This document shows positions 11,544 to 23,124 of a DNA stretch of 64,000 nucleotides, one piece after another. Position numbers and translations under genes: made by a program. Location: positions 19,264,238 through 19,328,237 of the forward strand of contig NC_079206.1 of assembly GCF_026745355.1 (NCBI RefSeq), given 5' to 3'. The notes beneath the pieces are model-generated. The model saw only the letters and a list, made by a program, of their open reading frames with translations, had not been told where the DNA came from and made no database searches. Position 1 is the stretch's first letter. Every line of letters begins with the position of its first letter. The stretch is from Beta vulgaris subsp. vulgaris (lineage: Eukaryota > Streptophyta > Magnoliopsida > Caryophyllales > Amaranthaceae).

Positions 11544-13317
11544 TGTAATACCCCGTATTTTTAGTATTTATTTAAATAAATAAATATGTATTTTATATTT
11601 ATTTTCTAAAATAAATATTTTAAGCAAAGGATATTTTAGTATACTTATTGGTTTTAAATTATTTTGGAAGAAATATGGCACCAAAATTGGATTTGTTAAA
11701 CTTTTGGTTTAAAATCCTAGTCAAAATTATTCAAAAAACCAAAAAAAAAAATAAAATAAAATCAAAAAAAAAATTTAGGCCATTATTTTTGACGGGATTG
11801 TGAAGTAAATGGGGGAGTTTTGTTTTCCAAATTTATGATGAAGGTTACAAATCTTGGTTTAATCTCCTAATTTATGGTGAAGGTTACAAACTCTTTAATT
11901 TTGAAAATTAAGTACTATCTATTCTACTCCTATAAATACCCCACACCTTTAGCCATCTTTTCCACACAAAAACTTTGAAGAATCTATAATTTCTTACTTC
12001 AAAGTTCTTCTTTCTCTTCCTATGTATTCTAGTTTTATATTTCTTATTCAAGTTTCAATTTTCTTTTGTTTAAGAAAAATATTTTCATATTTCTTACTCA
12101 AAAATATTATGCTCATGATAGATCATTCATGTTTAAATTCATGATTAAGTTCATGTGGTAGATTGCTTGTTGGTTGGTTATGAGAAAGCTCAAGTATAAG
12201 AATAAGTGAAGATACTAGTATTAGTTTGTGCAAGATCAAGGTACGTTATGTAGCTAGATCTTTTAAAATGTGGTTTATATGATAAAGTTGTTTATTGATT
12301 TTATTGGTTGGATTGGTTTAGAAATTTGATTTAAAATGGTTACAATGTTTTATTATTCACTCTTGAAAGTGAAAAGAATGAATGATTTTATCAATCATTT
12401 TTATATAGAAGTTTTGTTATCCTTTTTGGAAAATTAAATTATTTTACAAGGAAAGGTTGATTGGTTTTTATGAACTTTGAATGTTCAAAAAGTTGTTTAT
12501 GAGGAAGGAGGTTTATCATGACTTACAAGTCATATTATTATTATTTCCGCTTGATTAATATCAAGAGATTCAAAGTCCACTTGTTGGCAATTATAGTTAC
12601 CCCTTGATATAGCTCCGTGATGGGATGACTAGCTTGGGGGTGTGCACACTTAGCAAAATAGAAGGGGAGATAAGAAGAGGAATTGTTTTCAGGATTATTT
12701 TTAATCCAAGTTGTTTGGAAAGAGTTGTTCTTAAAAGGTTATTCTTGAATTATTATTCAAGTGTTTGAAAAGAGTTTGTTCTTAAAAGGTTATTCTTGAA
12801 TTATTATTCAAGTTTGGAAAGAGTTTGTTCTTAAAATGTTATTCTTGAATTATTATTAAGTGTTTGAAAATAGTTTATTCTTAAAGAGTTATTCTTGAAT
12901 TATTGGTGATGGAGTTTTCGAAATGAAAAATTGTTATGAACTAACAAATGTGTTACTTATCTAGTACATTTCTACTCAGTTTTATACTGACGCGTATTTC
13001 CTTTTTCCTATTTGGCTTTGCCCTGTTTACCTTTTTGGTAAGCAGATTTGCAGGTGAATTTTGGATGTGCATGGGAGCATACTAGGAAGGGATCTTCACC
13101 TAGATTAGGTGTTTTTTATTTTGAGTTTGAGACAAATTTACTTTTATTAATAAAGAAGTATTATTATTTTTGGTTAAAGTCTTCCGCTGCAAGTTATTTT
13201 GTTAGTTAGTAGTTGGTTGCCGAAAGCGTGTTAGTCACGTGGCGGTAATACTCCTAAATTACTCAAATATTATTTATTAAATTATTTATTTAAAAGTGAG
13301 TAATTTGGGGTGTTACA
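11544..13317 (+). repeat. 5' LTR of the nested gypsy element
   Basis: 1774-bp LTR starting TGTAATACCCCG and ending GGTGTTACA, so the ends are TGTAA/TTACA inverted repeats. The target duplication TATCC lies at 11539-11543 and 20733-20737. It contains four imperfect ~50-bp tandem units around TTAAAAGGTTATTCTTGAAT (12710-12905) and a TATAAATACC promoter-like motif near 11930. It differs from the 3' LTR mostly by single-base indels. Confidence 0.92.
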
Positions 13318-13320
13318 AAG

Positions 13321-13331
13321 TGGTATCAGTT
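13321..13331 (+). other. Primer binding site of the gypsy element
   Basis: TGGTATCAG three bases after the LTR end matches the initiator-methionine tRNA complement. The bases after it diverge from the usual AGC continuation. Confidence 0.75.
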
Positions 13332-14265
13332 TTTCAGGTCTTGAAAAGATAAAAGTTGAACATTAAAATTGATGGGTAGACATAGGATGGGTAGATAAGA
13401 GTTTCGCATTTGCATTCTAAATTTTTTTGTTAAGCTTAATTGTTTTCTTTTTGACGATTTGTATAGATGCATCTTGCTAGTACCACAAAAAGTATATATA
13501 TATTATATATTATATATTATTTATTTATATTTAGAAAGATGAAGGGTGAGATATGTTGGGGTACAAGCTCTGTCTAGGATTAGGAAGGCTCTCCCCACGC
13601 TGTGGGTAACTTCCTTACCTGGGAGCTATAATCACCTTGGTATTCTATATCTTGAAATCAAGTACACTTTAAAATTTTTGAAATAAATATTTTAAGCCAT
13701 AGTGGTGCATCTAGTACAAATCTTAAACTATATATATTTAGTTATCATATATTAGTATTACTTTTATGATGATGTACTTGTAATATTTCAATTCTTTTTG
13801 CTTTTATATGATGCGTTGATGGTTAAGGAAAAATTTATGTTATTCCCTATGTATGGGATAAGCAAGAAGTCATGCTGCATTGGCGAGCAAATAGTAGTAC
13901 TATGTGTATTTTTTTTACCTTTCGAAAATACTCAGGCCAGTCTGATTATATGGCCATTGATGAGTTGGAGAATGTTATTTAGACAGACTACATACCAGAG
14001 TTTAAAGTTTTCAAATCGTAGACATATATAGTTTTGTTTTGGTCATGAAACGTTCTAGTTGTCTTAAGAATATTTTGATATGCTCAAATATTCTAGTAGT
14101 TGTTATAAATAAGGCTTCATATTTGGCCGTGATATATGAAATATGTGATTGCTATGTTTTGAACTAGTTATACCGCATGGTTATTTATTAATTTTTTGGT
14201 AGTTACACAACTATTATATGAATGTTAGTTGAGATTTATCCTCAAACACCCTTATATCTAGTAGA
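13332..14265 (+). other. Untranslated leader of the gypsy element
   Basis: About 930 bases between the primer site and the first Gag ATG. No protein domain was recognised. The segment is AT-rich, with a TA-repeat near 13495-13525. Confidence 0.6.
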
Positions 14266-15290
14266 ATGGCAGAAAGAAGGAGAAGAAGTATAAGTTCTAT
14301 GGTTAGTAAGCTAGCAAAGGTAGCTGTAAACGTCATTCAGGTGATAGATAATCAAGAAAATCAGTAGAGTGAAAATTTTGTGAGGTCTTTAAGAGGGTAA
14401 CAACTCAAACCTCGCTTACCATGGGAAAAAGGCCCTACTAGCTTAGAAAACTAGATACTAAATTTGATAAGCTTTTGATGCATAGTGTGCCCTGAAAACC
14501 TTAGAGTTAATAATGTTGTTTATTATTTGAGAGATGAGACAGACCTATGGTGGAAACAAAGGAAAGATGATCTTTTAGAGGATCCAGACTTTAGGTGGAA
14601 CGAGTTTAAAGAGGCCTTGAGGACTAAATTTTATCCTCCGTACTTAAGGAAGCAAAAGGCTATGGAGTTCACCAATTAGAGGATGGGGACTATGTCTGTT
14701 ATAGCAAATTTTTAGAGTTAATGAGGTTTGCACCTGAGATAGTACCATCTGAGACTTTGAAGGCCCAAAGGTTTGAGCAAGGGTTAACCCTTAAGTTGGG
14801 AGGAGTAATTTTTGAGACTCTTGATGAAATTTATGGTATAGCTGCTCACTTATATGGGATTAAAGGAAGAGAGCTTGAAGGGACTTCCTCTAGGGAAAAG
14901 AGGAAGTATAACAACAATGGGAACCAACAAATGGAGATAAGAAGCCTAAGCCAATGGGATTTAACCAAACTGAGAAAAAATAGGTACCTAGTCGAAAGCC
15001 TAATGAGAACCAAGGTAATGGGAAGAAAGTTGAGAGAACTTTTTTTTCTGCAAAAGGTGTGATAAGAAGTACCCTGGAAAGGATTGTCAAGGCAACTTGG
15101 TGACATGCCATTATTGTCAGAAATTGGTACACCGGAAGTATGAGTGCTTTATAAAAGCTGGGGGAGAACCTGCAGTCAAACCTTACCCGAGTAGTAAGGC
15201 CTCTCAGAATGATCAACAGAAGTTAGCTTCTTCCAATGCTGGTGTTAAACCAGGGATGAGAATCAGTCTAAAGGCAGAGTTTTCATCATG
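14266..15290 (+). pseudogene. Gypsy gag, broken
   Basis: Starts MAERRRRS at 14266 and meets a stop at QENQ*. It resumes at 14485 with a retrotransposon Gag domain (LRDETDLWWKQ and KFYPPYLRKQKAMEF) and continues through a second frame at 14721-15062. A CX2CX4HX4C zinc knuckle (CHYCQKLVHRKYEC) is intact at 15106-15147. Several frame changes mean that no complete Gag can be made from this copy. Confidence 0.85.
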
Positions 15291-15650
15291 AACCGCCGTG
15301 AGGCTCAGAATGTTTCTGAGGTAGTAGTTGGAACCTTTTTCATTAATTCCTTGTCTGTCAAAGTGTTATTTGATTCAGGAGCATCTCATTCATTTATTTC
15401 TAGCACTTTAGTAGAAAAGCTCCAGTTAAGCAGTCCAATGTCTATTTCATTAGAAATTGCATTGCCATCAGGAGAGATGTTTAATTGTACGAGGTTGCAT
15501 AGTCAAGTACCTTTAGTGATAGTAGGGGTGAACTTTCCATCCGACTTAGTTGAGTTTGATTTTCAGACCTCGATGTGGTTTTGGGGATGGATTGGTTGGG
15601 AAGATTCAAGGCTCAGATTGATTGTGAGGCCCAGAAGGTGTCCTTAGTCG
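15288..15650 (+). pseudogene. Gypsy aspartic protease
   Basis: Retropepsin domain with the active-site segment VLFDSGASHSFIS near 15362-15400 and the hydrophobic strand typical of the family further on. The frame is open for 119 codons and then shifts before the reverse transcriptase. The aspartate is present, but the domain is separated from the rest of pol. Confidence 0.8.
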
Positions 15651-15879
15651 GTCCCTAAGAAAGAAAGGGTGACTTATAGGAAGCTTGGGAATGAGAAATG
15701 GAATGAACATAGTGTCTGCCACTAGAATTCAATTATATGTGCAAAAGGGGTGTCCGTTATTCTTATGTGGAGTTTAGAGGATTAAAAAGGAAGATGAGAA
15801 TAGGGAGATCCCTCGTATCTGAGTTTCCTGATGTGTTTCCTGAAGAGATACCAGGTGCCACCGGTTAGGGATCTTGAGT

Positions 15880-17130
15880 TCACGTAGACTTGATGCAGGA
15901 ACCGACCTATTTAAAGGCTCCTATAGAATGGCTCCAGCTGAGATGAAAGAGTTAAAAGTTCAGTTGGAGGAGTTATTGGAAAAAGGGTATATAAACCTAG
16001 TTCGTCTCCTTGGGGCACCTGTATTGTTGTGAAAAAGAAGGATGGTAGTTTGAGGTTGTGCATTGATTATCGGGAGTTGAACAATGTGACGATCAAGAAT
16101 AAGTATCCACTTCCGAGAATAGATGATTTATTTGATCAGTTGAAAGGAGCGGGGATTTTTTTTCGAATATAGATTTGAGGTCAGGTTATCATCAATTGAG
16201 GATTGCTGAGGGTGATATTTCAAGACTGCATTTAGGACGCGTTATGGTCATTATGAGTACAAAGTGATGCCGTTTGGTCTGACATAAGCACCTGCAAGTG
16301 TTCACGGATTTGATGCATAGGATTTTCACGCCACACTTGATAAATATGTGGTTGTGTTTATAGATGATATTTCGATATATTGGAAGGATAGGAAGTCATG
16401 AGCTGCATTTGAGGGAAGTTTTGTCCACCCTAAGAGAGCATAAGTTGTACGCCAAGCTCCTAAGTGTGAGTTTTTGGTTGGATAAGGTTGCATTTTTAGG
16501 ACATGTTATCTCAAAGGAAGGAGTTTCAGTGGATCCGCTAAGATTCAAGCGGTGCGCGAGTGGCCAACCAAAGATAGTTGATATAAGGAGTTTCCTTGGT
16601 TAGCTGGTTACTATCGAAGATTTGTAAAGGATTTCTGAATATCTCGAGACCAATGACTAGCCTGATGAAGAAAGAATGTAAGTTTGTTAGAATCCAGAGT
16701 GTGAGGAATTTTTTCTTTGGCGTTGAAGGAAAGGTTGACCAACACCTATTTTGGCTCTACCTGATGAAAGTCAGCAGTATGATGTTTATAGTGATGCTTC
16801 GAAATTTTCGTTAGGGTGTGTATTGATGCAGAACCGGAAGGTCATTGCTTATGCTTTTAGGCAGTTAAAACCATATTAGGTGAATTATCCAACCTATGAT
16901 CTTGAATTAGTTGTAATAGTGTTTGCTTTGAAGTTATAGCGAACTACTTGTATGGGACAACGTGTAAGTTGTACACGGATCATAAGAGCTTAAAGTATAT
17001 TCTCACTCAGAAGGAGTTGAACATGAGGCAGAGGAGGTGGTTGGAGTTGATCAAGTATAATGATTAGAGATCCAGTATCATGAAGGGAAAGCTAATGTTG
17101 TTGCTGACGCATAAATCGAAAGTCGAGTCA
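15880..17130 (+). pseudogene. Gypsy reverse transcriptase and RNase H, broken
   Basis: Recognisable blocks in changing frames: a WGAPVLFVKKKDG-type region near 16010 (degenerate), [10 protein letters not shown] near 16055, [14 protein letters not shown] near 16105, the catalytic FIDDISIY near 16357, LGHVIS near 16498, and an RNase H segment YSDASKFSLGCVL near 16785. Stops and frameshifts occur about every 100-300 bases. Several breaks look like single-base losses in short homopolymers. Confidence 0.85.
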
Positions 17131-17183
17131 TTCAGTTAATGCAATAGTGTTGCCAAGTCAGTTATGTGTCGAGTTTCTAGAAA

Positions 17184-18425
17184 ATGTCATTGGAAGTAAT
17201 AGAAGAAGGAGGTGTTGAAGAATTATTGGGTTCTTTGTCGATTCAACCCTCAATCTATGATGAGATTAGGGAAGGTCAATCAAAGGATGAAAAGTTAGAA
17301 AAGATTCGAGAGAAGATCCAGGATAGTCAGGTATCGAATTTCCAAATAGCCGATGATGGAAGTATTCGGTTCAAAGGAAGGTGGTGTATACCAAATAATA
17401 GAGATGAGTTGAAGCGGAAATTAATGGAAGAAGCTCATAGCTCACCTTATTCAGTACACCCAGGTGGTGATAAGTTGTATAAGGCATGAAGCAAAGTTTT
17501 GGTGGCCAAACATTAAGCGAGAGGTAGCAGAGTTCGTGGCTAAGTGTCTCACATGCTAAAAGGTCAAGTTTGAGCACAAGAGATCGCAAAGGAAGGTTCA
17601 GCCCTGGATATTCCGAGATGGAAATGGGAATTCTATATCAATGGATTTTGTGTCTGCATTACCAAGAATAAGGCTGAAAATGATACAATTTTGGTAGTGG
17701 TAGATCGTTTAGCTAATCCGCAACTTTCATTCCTATGAAGAATACTTGGTCAATGGATCAATTGGCTAAAGCATATGTGAAATGGGTGGTGAAGTATCAT
17801 GGTGTGCCTAAGGACATTGTTTTTATCGTGATTCTCGGTTCTTATCAAATTTTGCTAGAGTTTGTTGAAGGCTTTGGGAACTAATTTATTATTGAGTAAA
17901 GCTTTTCATCTGGCTACAGATGGACAAACGGAACGAACAATCCAGACTTAAAAAAAATATGTTGCGATCTAGTGTTATGGAGTATCAGGGTTCGTGGGAG
18001 GATTTCTTGGATTGATAGAATTTTCCTATAACAAACAGTCATCATGCAAGTATATTGGTATGGCTCTGTTTGAGGCTTTATATGGTCGGAAGTGTAGACG
18101 TCCAGTCTGCTGGAATGTAATTAGTGAAACTGTGGTGCTTGGAGCCGAATTCCTCAAAGAGACGGCGAAAGAGGTGAAAGTGATTCAAGAAAAGATCAAG
18201 GTTTTAAGAGTTATGCTGATTTGAAGCGAAAGGATGAAGAGTTTCAGGTTGGGGAGAAGGTATTGTTGAAAATATCTCCAATGAAAGGGGTGATGCGATT
18301 TGGGAAGAAGCGAAAGTTAAGTCCAAAGTATATCGGGCCATATGAGGTGTTAAAGAAGTTCGAAAAAGTGGCATATAAGTTGATTTGCCAAATGATTTAA
18401 GTCGAGTCATGATGTTTTCCATATA
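17184..18425 (+). pseudogene. Gypsy integrase, broken
   Basis: An HHCC zinc-binding segment is visible around 17430-17565 (HSSPYSVHPGGDK, then KCLTC followed by a stop). The core is around 17620-17960 with NDTILVVVDRL and WVVKYHGVPKDI, then a segment at 17994-18224 with EFSYNKQ and ALYGRKCRRPVCW. Multiple stops interrupt it, including a TAA after the second zinc cysteine that fits a C-to-T change of a Gln codon. Confidence 0.85.
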
Positions 18426-18439
18426 TCTAGTTAAGGAAG

Positions 18440-18670
18440 TATATTTCGAAGTGTCTCATGTGCTGCAACCTGAGGCCATTGAATTAGATGATAGTTTGAC
18501 TTACAGAAAAACCGTAAGAATCCTTGATAGTAAAGTTAGAAGTACTCAGACTTAAGGATGTAAGATTAGTCAAAGTATTATGGTCAAACCATCAGACTGA
18601 GGAAGCAACATAGGAAGCTGAAGCGGATATGCGCAAGAAATATCCGACGTTGTTTTCCGAGGTTAGTTGT
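18440..18670 (+). pseudogene. C-terminal chromodomain of the gypsy integrase
   Basis: A degenerate segment with VRILDSKVR, then RLKDVRLVKVLW and EEAT*EAEADMRKKYP in shifting frames, the pattern of the chromodomain at the end of Tekay/Del-type chromovirus integrases. A TAG stands where the conserved Trp codon of the EEATWE motif should be. Chromodomains steer insertion to marked chromatin. The lineage call is inference. Confidence 0.7.
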
Positions 18671-18689
18671 CGAGTTACGGGGTCGTAAC

Positions 18690-18966
18690 TCCTTTTAAGG
18701 GGGGTAGAATGCGATAGAGTTTCGCGCTTTTACTATAGTTATGCATTTTAGCATATTTTTGAGTCATTATATGCATTTTACACATGAGCATTTGAGTCAG
18801 AAACTACGATTTTGAATTTTGATTCGTTTTTGGAAAGTGATTATGACTTTTTGTCTGAGCATTTGAGTCAGAAACTACGATTTTGAATTTTAATCCGTTT
18901 TTGGAAAGTGATTATGACTTTTTGCCTTAAGTTTCGAGGTCGAAACTTCTTTTAAGGGGGGTAGAC
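18690..18966 (+). repeat. Duplicated polypurine tract and 70-bp tandem repeat
   Basis: Two copies of a ~70-bp unit starting GCATTTGAGTCAGAAACTACG (18788-18857 and 18858-18927) lie between two polypurine tracts, TTTTAAGGGGGGTAGA at about 18695-18710 and again at about 18949-18964. Only the second directly abuts the 3' LTR. The 20 or so bases before each tract are also related. Confidence 0.8.
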
Positions 18967-20732
18967 TGTAATACCCCGTATTTTTAGTATTTATTTAAAT
19001 AAATAAATATTATTTTATATTTATTTTCTAAAATAAATATTTTAAGCAAAGGATATTTTAGTATATTATTGGTTTTAAATTATTTTGGAGAATATGGCCC
19101 AAAATTGGATTTGTTAAACTTTTGGTTTAAATCCTAGTAAAAATTATTCAAAAACCAAAAAAAAAAAAAAAAAAATAAAAAAAATTTTTAGGCCATTATT
19201 TTTACGGGATTGTGAAGTAAATGGGGGAGTTTTGTTTTCCAAATTTATGATGAAGGTTACAAATCTTGGTTTAATCTCCTAATTTATGGTGAAGGTTACA
19301 AACTCTTTAATTTTGAAAATTAAGTACTATCTATTCTACTCCTATAAATACCCACACCTTTAGCCATCTTTTCCACACAAAAACTTTGAAGAATCTATAA
19401 TTTCTTACTTCAAAGTTCTTCTTTCTCTTCCTATGTATTCTAGTTTTATATTTCTTATTCAAGTTTCAATTTTCTTTGTTTAAGAAAAATATTTTCATAT
19501 TTCTTACTCAAAAATATTATGCTCATGATAGATCATTCATGTTTAAATTCATGATTAAGTTCATGTGGTAGATTGCTTGTTGGTTGGTATGAGAAAGCTC
19601 AAGTATAAGAATAAGTGAAGATACTAGTATTAGTTTTTGCAAGATCAAGGTACGTTATGTAGCTAGATCTTTTAAAATGTGGTTTATATGATAAAGTTGT
19701 TTATTGATTTTATTGGTTGGATTGGTTTAGAAATTTGATTTAAAATGGTTACAATGTTTTATTATTCACTCTTGAAAGTGAAAAGAATGAATGATTTTAT
19801 CAATCATTTTATATAGAAGTTTTGTTATCCTTTTTGGAAAATTAAATTATTTTTACAAGGAAAGGTTGATTGGTTTTTATGAACTTTGAATGTTCAAAAA
19901 GTTGTTTATGAGGAAGGAGGTTTACTCATGACTTACAAGTCATATTTATTATTTCCGCTTGATTAATATCAAGAGATTCAAAGTCCACTTGTTGGCAATT
20001 ATAGTTACCCCTTGATATAGCTCCTGATGGGATGACTAGCTTGCGGGGCGTGCACACTTAGCAAAATAGAAGGGGAGATAAGAAGAGGAATTGTTTTCAG
20101 ATTATTTTTAATCCAAGTTGTTTGGAAAGAGTTTGTTCTTAAAAGGTTATTCTTGAATTATTATTCAAGTGTTTAGAAAGAGTTTTTCTTAAAAGGTTAT
20201 TCTTGAATTATTATTCAAGTTTGGAAAGAGTTTGTTCTTAAAATGTTATTCTTGAATTATTATTAAGTGTTTGAAACTAGTTTATTCTTAAAGAGTTATT
20301 TTTGAATTATTGGTGATGGAGTTTTCAAAATGAAAAATTGTTATGAACTAACAAATGTGTTACTTATCTAGTACATTTCATACTCAGTTTTATACTGACG
20401 CGTATTTCCTTTTTCCTATTTGGCTTTGCCCTATTTACCTTTTTGGTAAGCAGATTTGCAGGTGAATTTTGGATGTGCATGGGAGCATACTAGGAATGGG
20501 ATCTTCACCCAGATTAGGGTGTTTTGTTTATATTGAGTTTTGGGACAATATTTACTTTTATTAATAAAGAAGTATTATTATTTTTGGTCAAAGTCTTCCG
20601 CTGCAAGTTATTTTGTTAGTTACTAGTTGGTTGCCGAAAGCGTGTTAGTCACGTGGCGGTAATACTCCTAAATTACTCAAATATTATTTATTAAATTATT
20701 TATTTAAAAGTGAGTAATTTGGGGGTGTTACA
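18967..20732 (+). repeat. 3' LTR of the nested gypsy element
   Basis: 1766-bp direct repeat of 11544-13317 with the same termini, followed by the TATCC target duplication. The 8-base length difference is the net of many single-base gains and losses. The ~50-bp internal tandem units recur at 20115-20310. Confidence 0.92.
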
Positions 20733-21989
20733 TATCCCTCTAAACATTGTGGCTACAAATGTTTTGATTTCTCCTCTAAACAAATCATTATTTGTCGTCA
20801 TGTGTTGTTTGATGAGACAAAATTCCCTTTTTTCCACTCTTCACACATCCACAAACTCCTCCTATGATTTTTTAGATGATGGTCCATCCCCCTATGTGGT
20901 CCACCATCTCACCCGTGGCTCCCCAGCTCACCCACGGCCCACCAGCACCTCTCCCCTGGACACCCGGCACTCTGCTGGGCCTCGTTCCACTCCTGGCCCA
21001 CGTTCTGTCCCCAGTGCTGGGCTGTCTCCCACGCTGGTCCAGCTTGCTCCCCATTCCTCACCCGTGTCTTCACCTATTCCTGCTAGGCCGCGTGTCTCTC
21101 CTCCTGCCCAGCCAGCTCACCCTCCCATCACCGATTCATCTCATCCAGTCCAACAACCCAATCCCCCTCTTCGCATGGTCACTAGAAGTCAGCGTGGGTT
21201 TTTTAAACCCAAACGCCTCTTTAGCCTACATACTATAGTCTCAAAATCTCCTTTACCCCGTAAATCGATAGATGCATGCTCCCACTGATGTGCATGCTCC
21301 CACTGATGTCTTCATATCTCTTATGCAGTTCAGTAGTCTCAATATCTCTTATGCAGTTCAATATCACTTATGCAGTTCAGCAGATTTGTCTTCATATGCA
21401 TGCTCCCACTGATGTGCACATGCTTGCTCTCAAGCGCATTATTCGGTATCTACAGGGTACTCTTGATCATGGTTTACATCTTTACCCCTCTTCCATCACT
21501 GATTTGGTGTCTTATACAAATGCTGACTGGGGTGGGTGTCCGGACACCCGCCGATCCACATCAGGGTATTGTATGTTTTTGGGAGATAACTTGATTTCCT
21601 GGTCCTCAAAGCGGCAACTTACTCTATCTCGCTCTAGTGCCGAAGCTGAATATCGGGGGGTTGCTAATGTTGTTTCGGAATCCTGCTGGATTCGTAATCT
21701 CCTTTTAGAGCTCCATTGCCCGGTTCGTAAAGCTACTTTGGTTTATTGCGATAATGTGAGCGCTATTTATCTGTCTGGCAATCCTGTACAACACCAACGC
21801 ACCAAGCACATTGAAATGGACATTCTTTTTGTTCGTGAAAAAGTGACGCGTGGTCAGGTTCGTGCCCTTCATGTTCCATCCCGCTATCAGATTGCGGATA
21901 TTTTCACCAAAGGTCTGCCCCAGGTGCTATTTGAAGATTTTAGGGACAGTCTCAGCGTTCGTCCACCTCCCGTATCGACTGCGGGAGTA
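20733..21989 (+). pseudogene. Copia polyprotein, remainder: integrase end and RNase H
   Basis: Continuation of the copia frame cut at 11543. It opens with the integrase C-terminal region (KHCGYKCFDF and CRHVLFDE) and, after a frameshift, a Pro/Ser-rich linker (20870-21180) and RMVTRSQRG at the start of the RT region. The reverse transcriptase core is missing: the sequence jumps at about 21240-21400 to the end of RT and RNase H (YTNADWGG near 21520, CDNVSAIYL near 21750, KHIEMDILF, then the ADIFTKGLP terminus). A polypurine-type GCGGGAGTA precedes the LTR. Without YVDD the element cannot replicate by itself. Confidence 0.9.
21271..21415 (+). repeat. Short direct repeats at the RT deletion scar
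   Basis: TGCATGCTCCCACTGATGT occurs three times (starting 21273, 21291 and 21397), and CTTATGCAGTTCA occurs three times between them. The cluster lies exactly where about 700 bases of reverse transcriptase are missing, which fits slippage or patchwork repair at the deletion. Confidence 0.8.
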
Positions 21990-22156
21990 TGATAGATAAT
22001 GTAAATATTTAGAAAATATTATATATTATCTTATTCTAGGATAGTCTTATTTACTTCCTAGTTTGTAGCCTAACTTGTAGCCATAATCTACGTTGTACAC
22101 TTTGTATATTATGTTACTGAGCTAATGGAGAAAAGGCAAGGGATCACATTCCTTTA
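21990..22156 (+). repeat. 3' LTR of the short-LTR copia element
   Basis: 167 bp, three substitutions from the 5' LTR at 9007-9173, followed by the target duplication TATAT. Confidence 0.9.
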
Positions 22157-22248
22157 TATATAACTCCATAAGAATCTGCAAATTTTTAGGCACTAACTAG
22201 AGCACAAAGAATTGTGTGCTTTCAAGCACGTTTCTTTTGCACATTTGT

Positions 22249-22399
22249 AACATACTTTGTTCAAATGAACAAAATATAAAATGCACAAGTATAAAATGTG
22301 CAGACAATGTACAAGAAAACATGTAACATACTTTGTTCAAATGAACAAAATATAAAATGCACAAGTATAAAATGTGCAGAAAATGTAAAAGAAAACACT
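22249..22399 (+). repeat. Two-copy 76-bp tandem duplication
   Basis: Unit 22249-22324 is repeated at 22325-22399 with about two substitutions. Each unit holds the palindrome TTGTTCAAATGAACAA and two related segments around ATAAAATG. No known element was recognised. Confidence 0.8.
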
Positions 22400-22593
22400 T
22401 AGTTTTAGGTGCTCTCCAGAGTACTATAAGGACGTTAATAAAAATCATATCCTATTTTAAAGGTTTATACAGGTAATTAAAAATATTGGGTAGTGATAAT
22501 AAATTGATTTGTAAGTGGCAACACATGATAGATTAAAAGCATAAACTACACATAGCTAGTGAGGGTCGTCTCATATAATTTAGGGCCCTATGC

Positions 22594-23124
22594 TTAAGGG
22601 TGACAATTAGGTCGGGTTGGGTTAGATCCGTGTTCGTGTCAATTATAAATAGGTCAATAATCTTTTAACCCAAACCTAACCCATTTAATAAACAAGCTGA
22701 AAAACGCAGCCCTTACCCGACCTATTTAATAAACGGGTTACCCGTTTAACCCATTTAGTCATCATTACTATATTAAAAAATACTTATTTTTAGAAAAAGC
22801 TAAATAAGCAAGTTAACTATTGTTAGTATGCATATTTAGAGTTTTTAAGAATAATGACATATATAGTGACATTTACTTTCATTTAATCAAATTTTAGATT
22901 TATCAATATATTTTTTTCGGAAACTTTCTATATGTACGTATAAACTAATAAGGTCAATGTAGGTCACTTCTGGCTCAGAAATATCAAATCGAACCTAACC
23001 CTTTCAATTAAATGGGTTGATCATGTCAACCTATTTACTTGAATGAGTCAAAAATTTCAACCCTAACTCGCTTATTTCGGATTAGGTTAAGTTCGAGTTA
23101 TCGTGTTGGTCACATTTTACCATA
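22594..23124. mobile_element. Probable hAT-type MITE with AACCC-rich ends
   Basis: The left end TAAGGGTGACAATTAGG is followed by motifs such as GGGTTGGG, AACCCATTTA and ACGGGTTACCCG, with an AT-rich centre and CGAACCTAACC/AATGGGTTGA motifs on the right. The architecture matches the elements at 3341 and 5228, but the right terminus is decayed and no target duplication was found. Confidence 0.4.
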
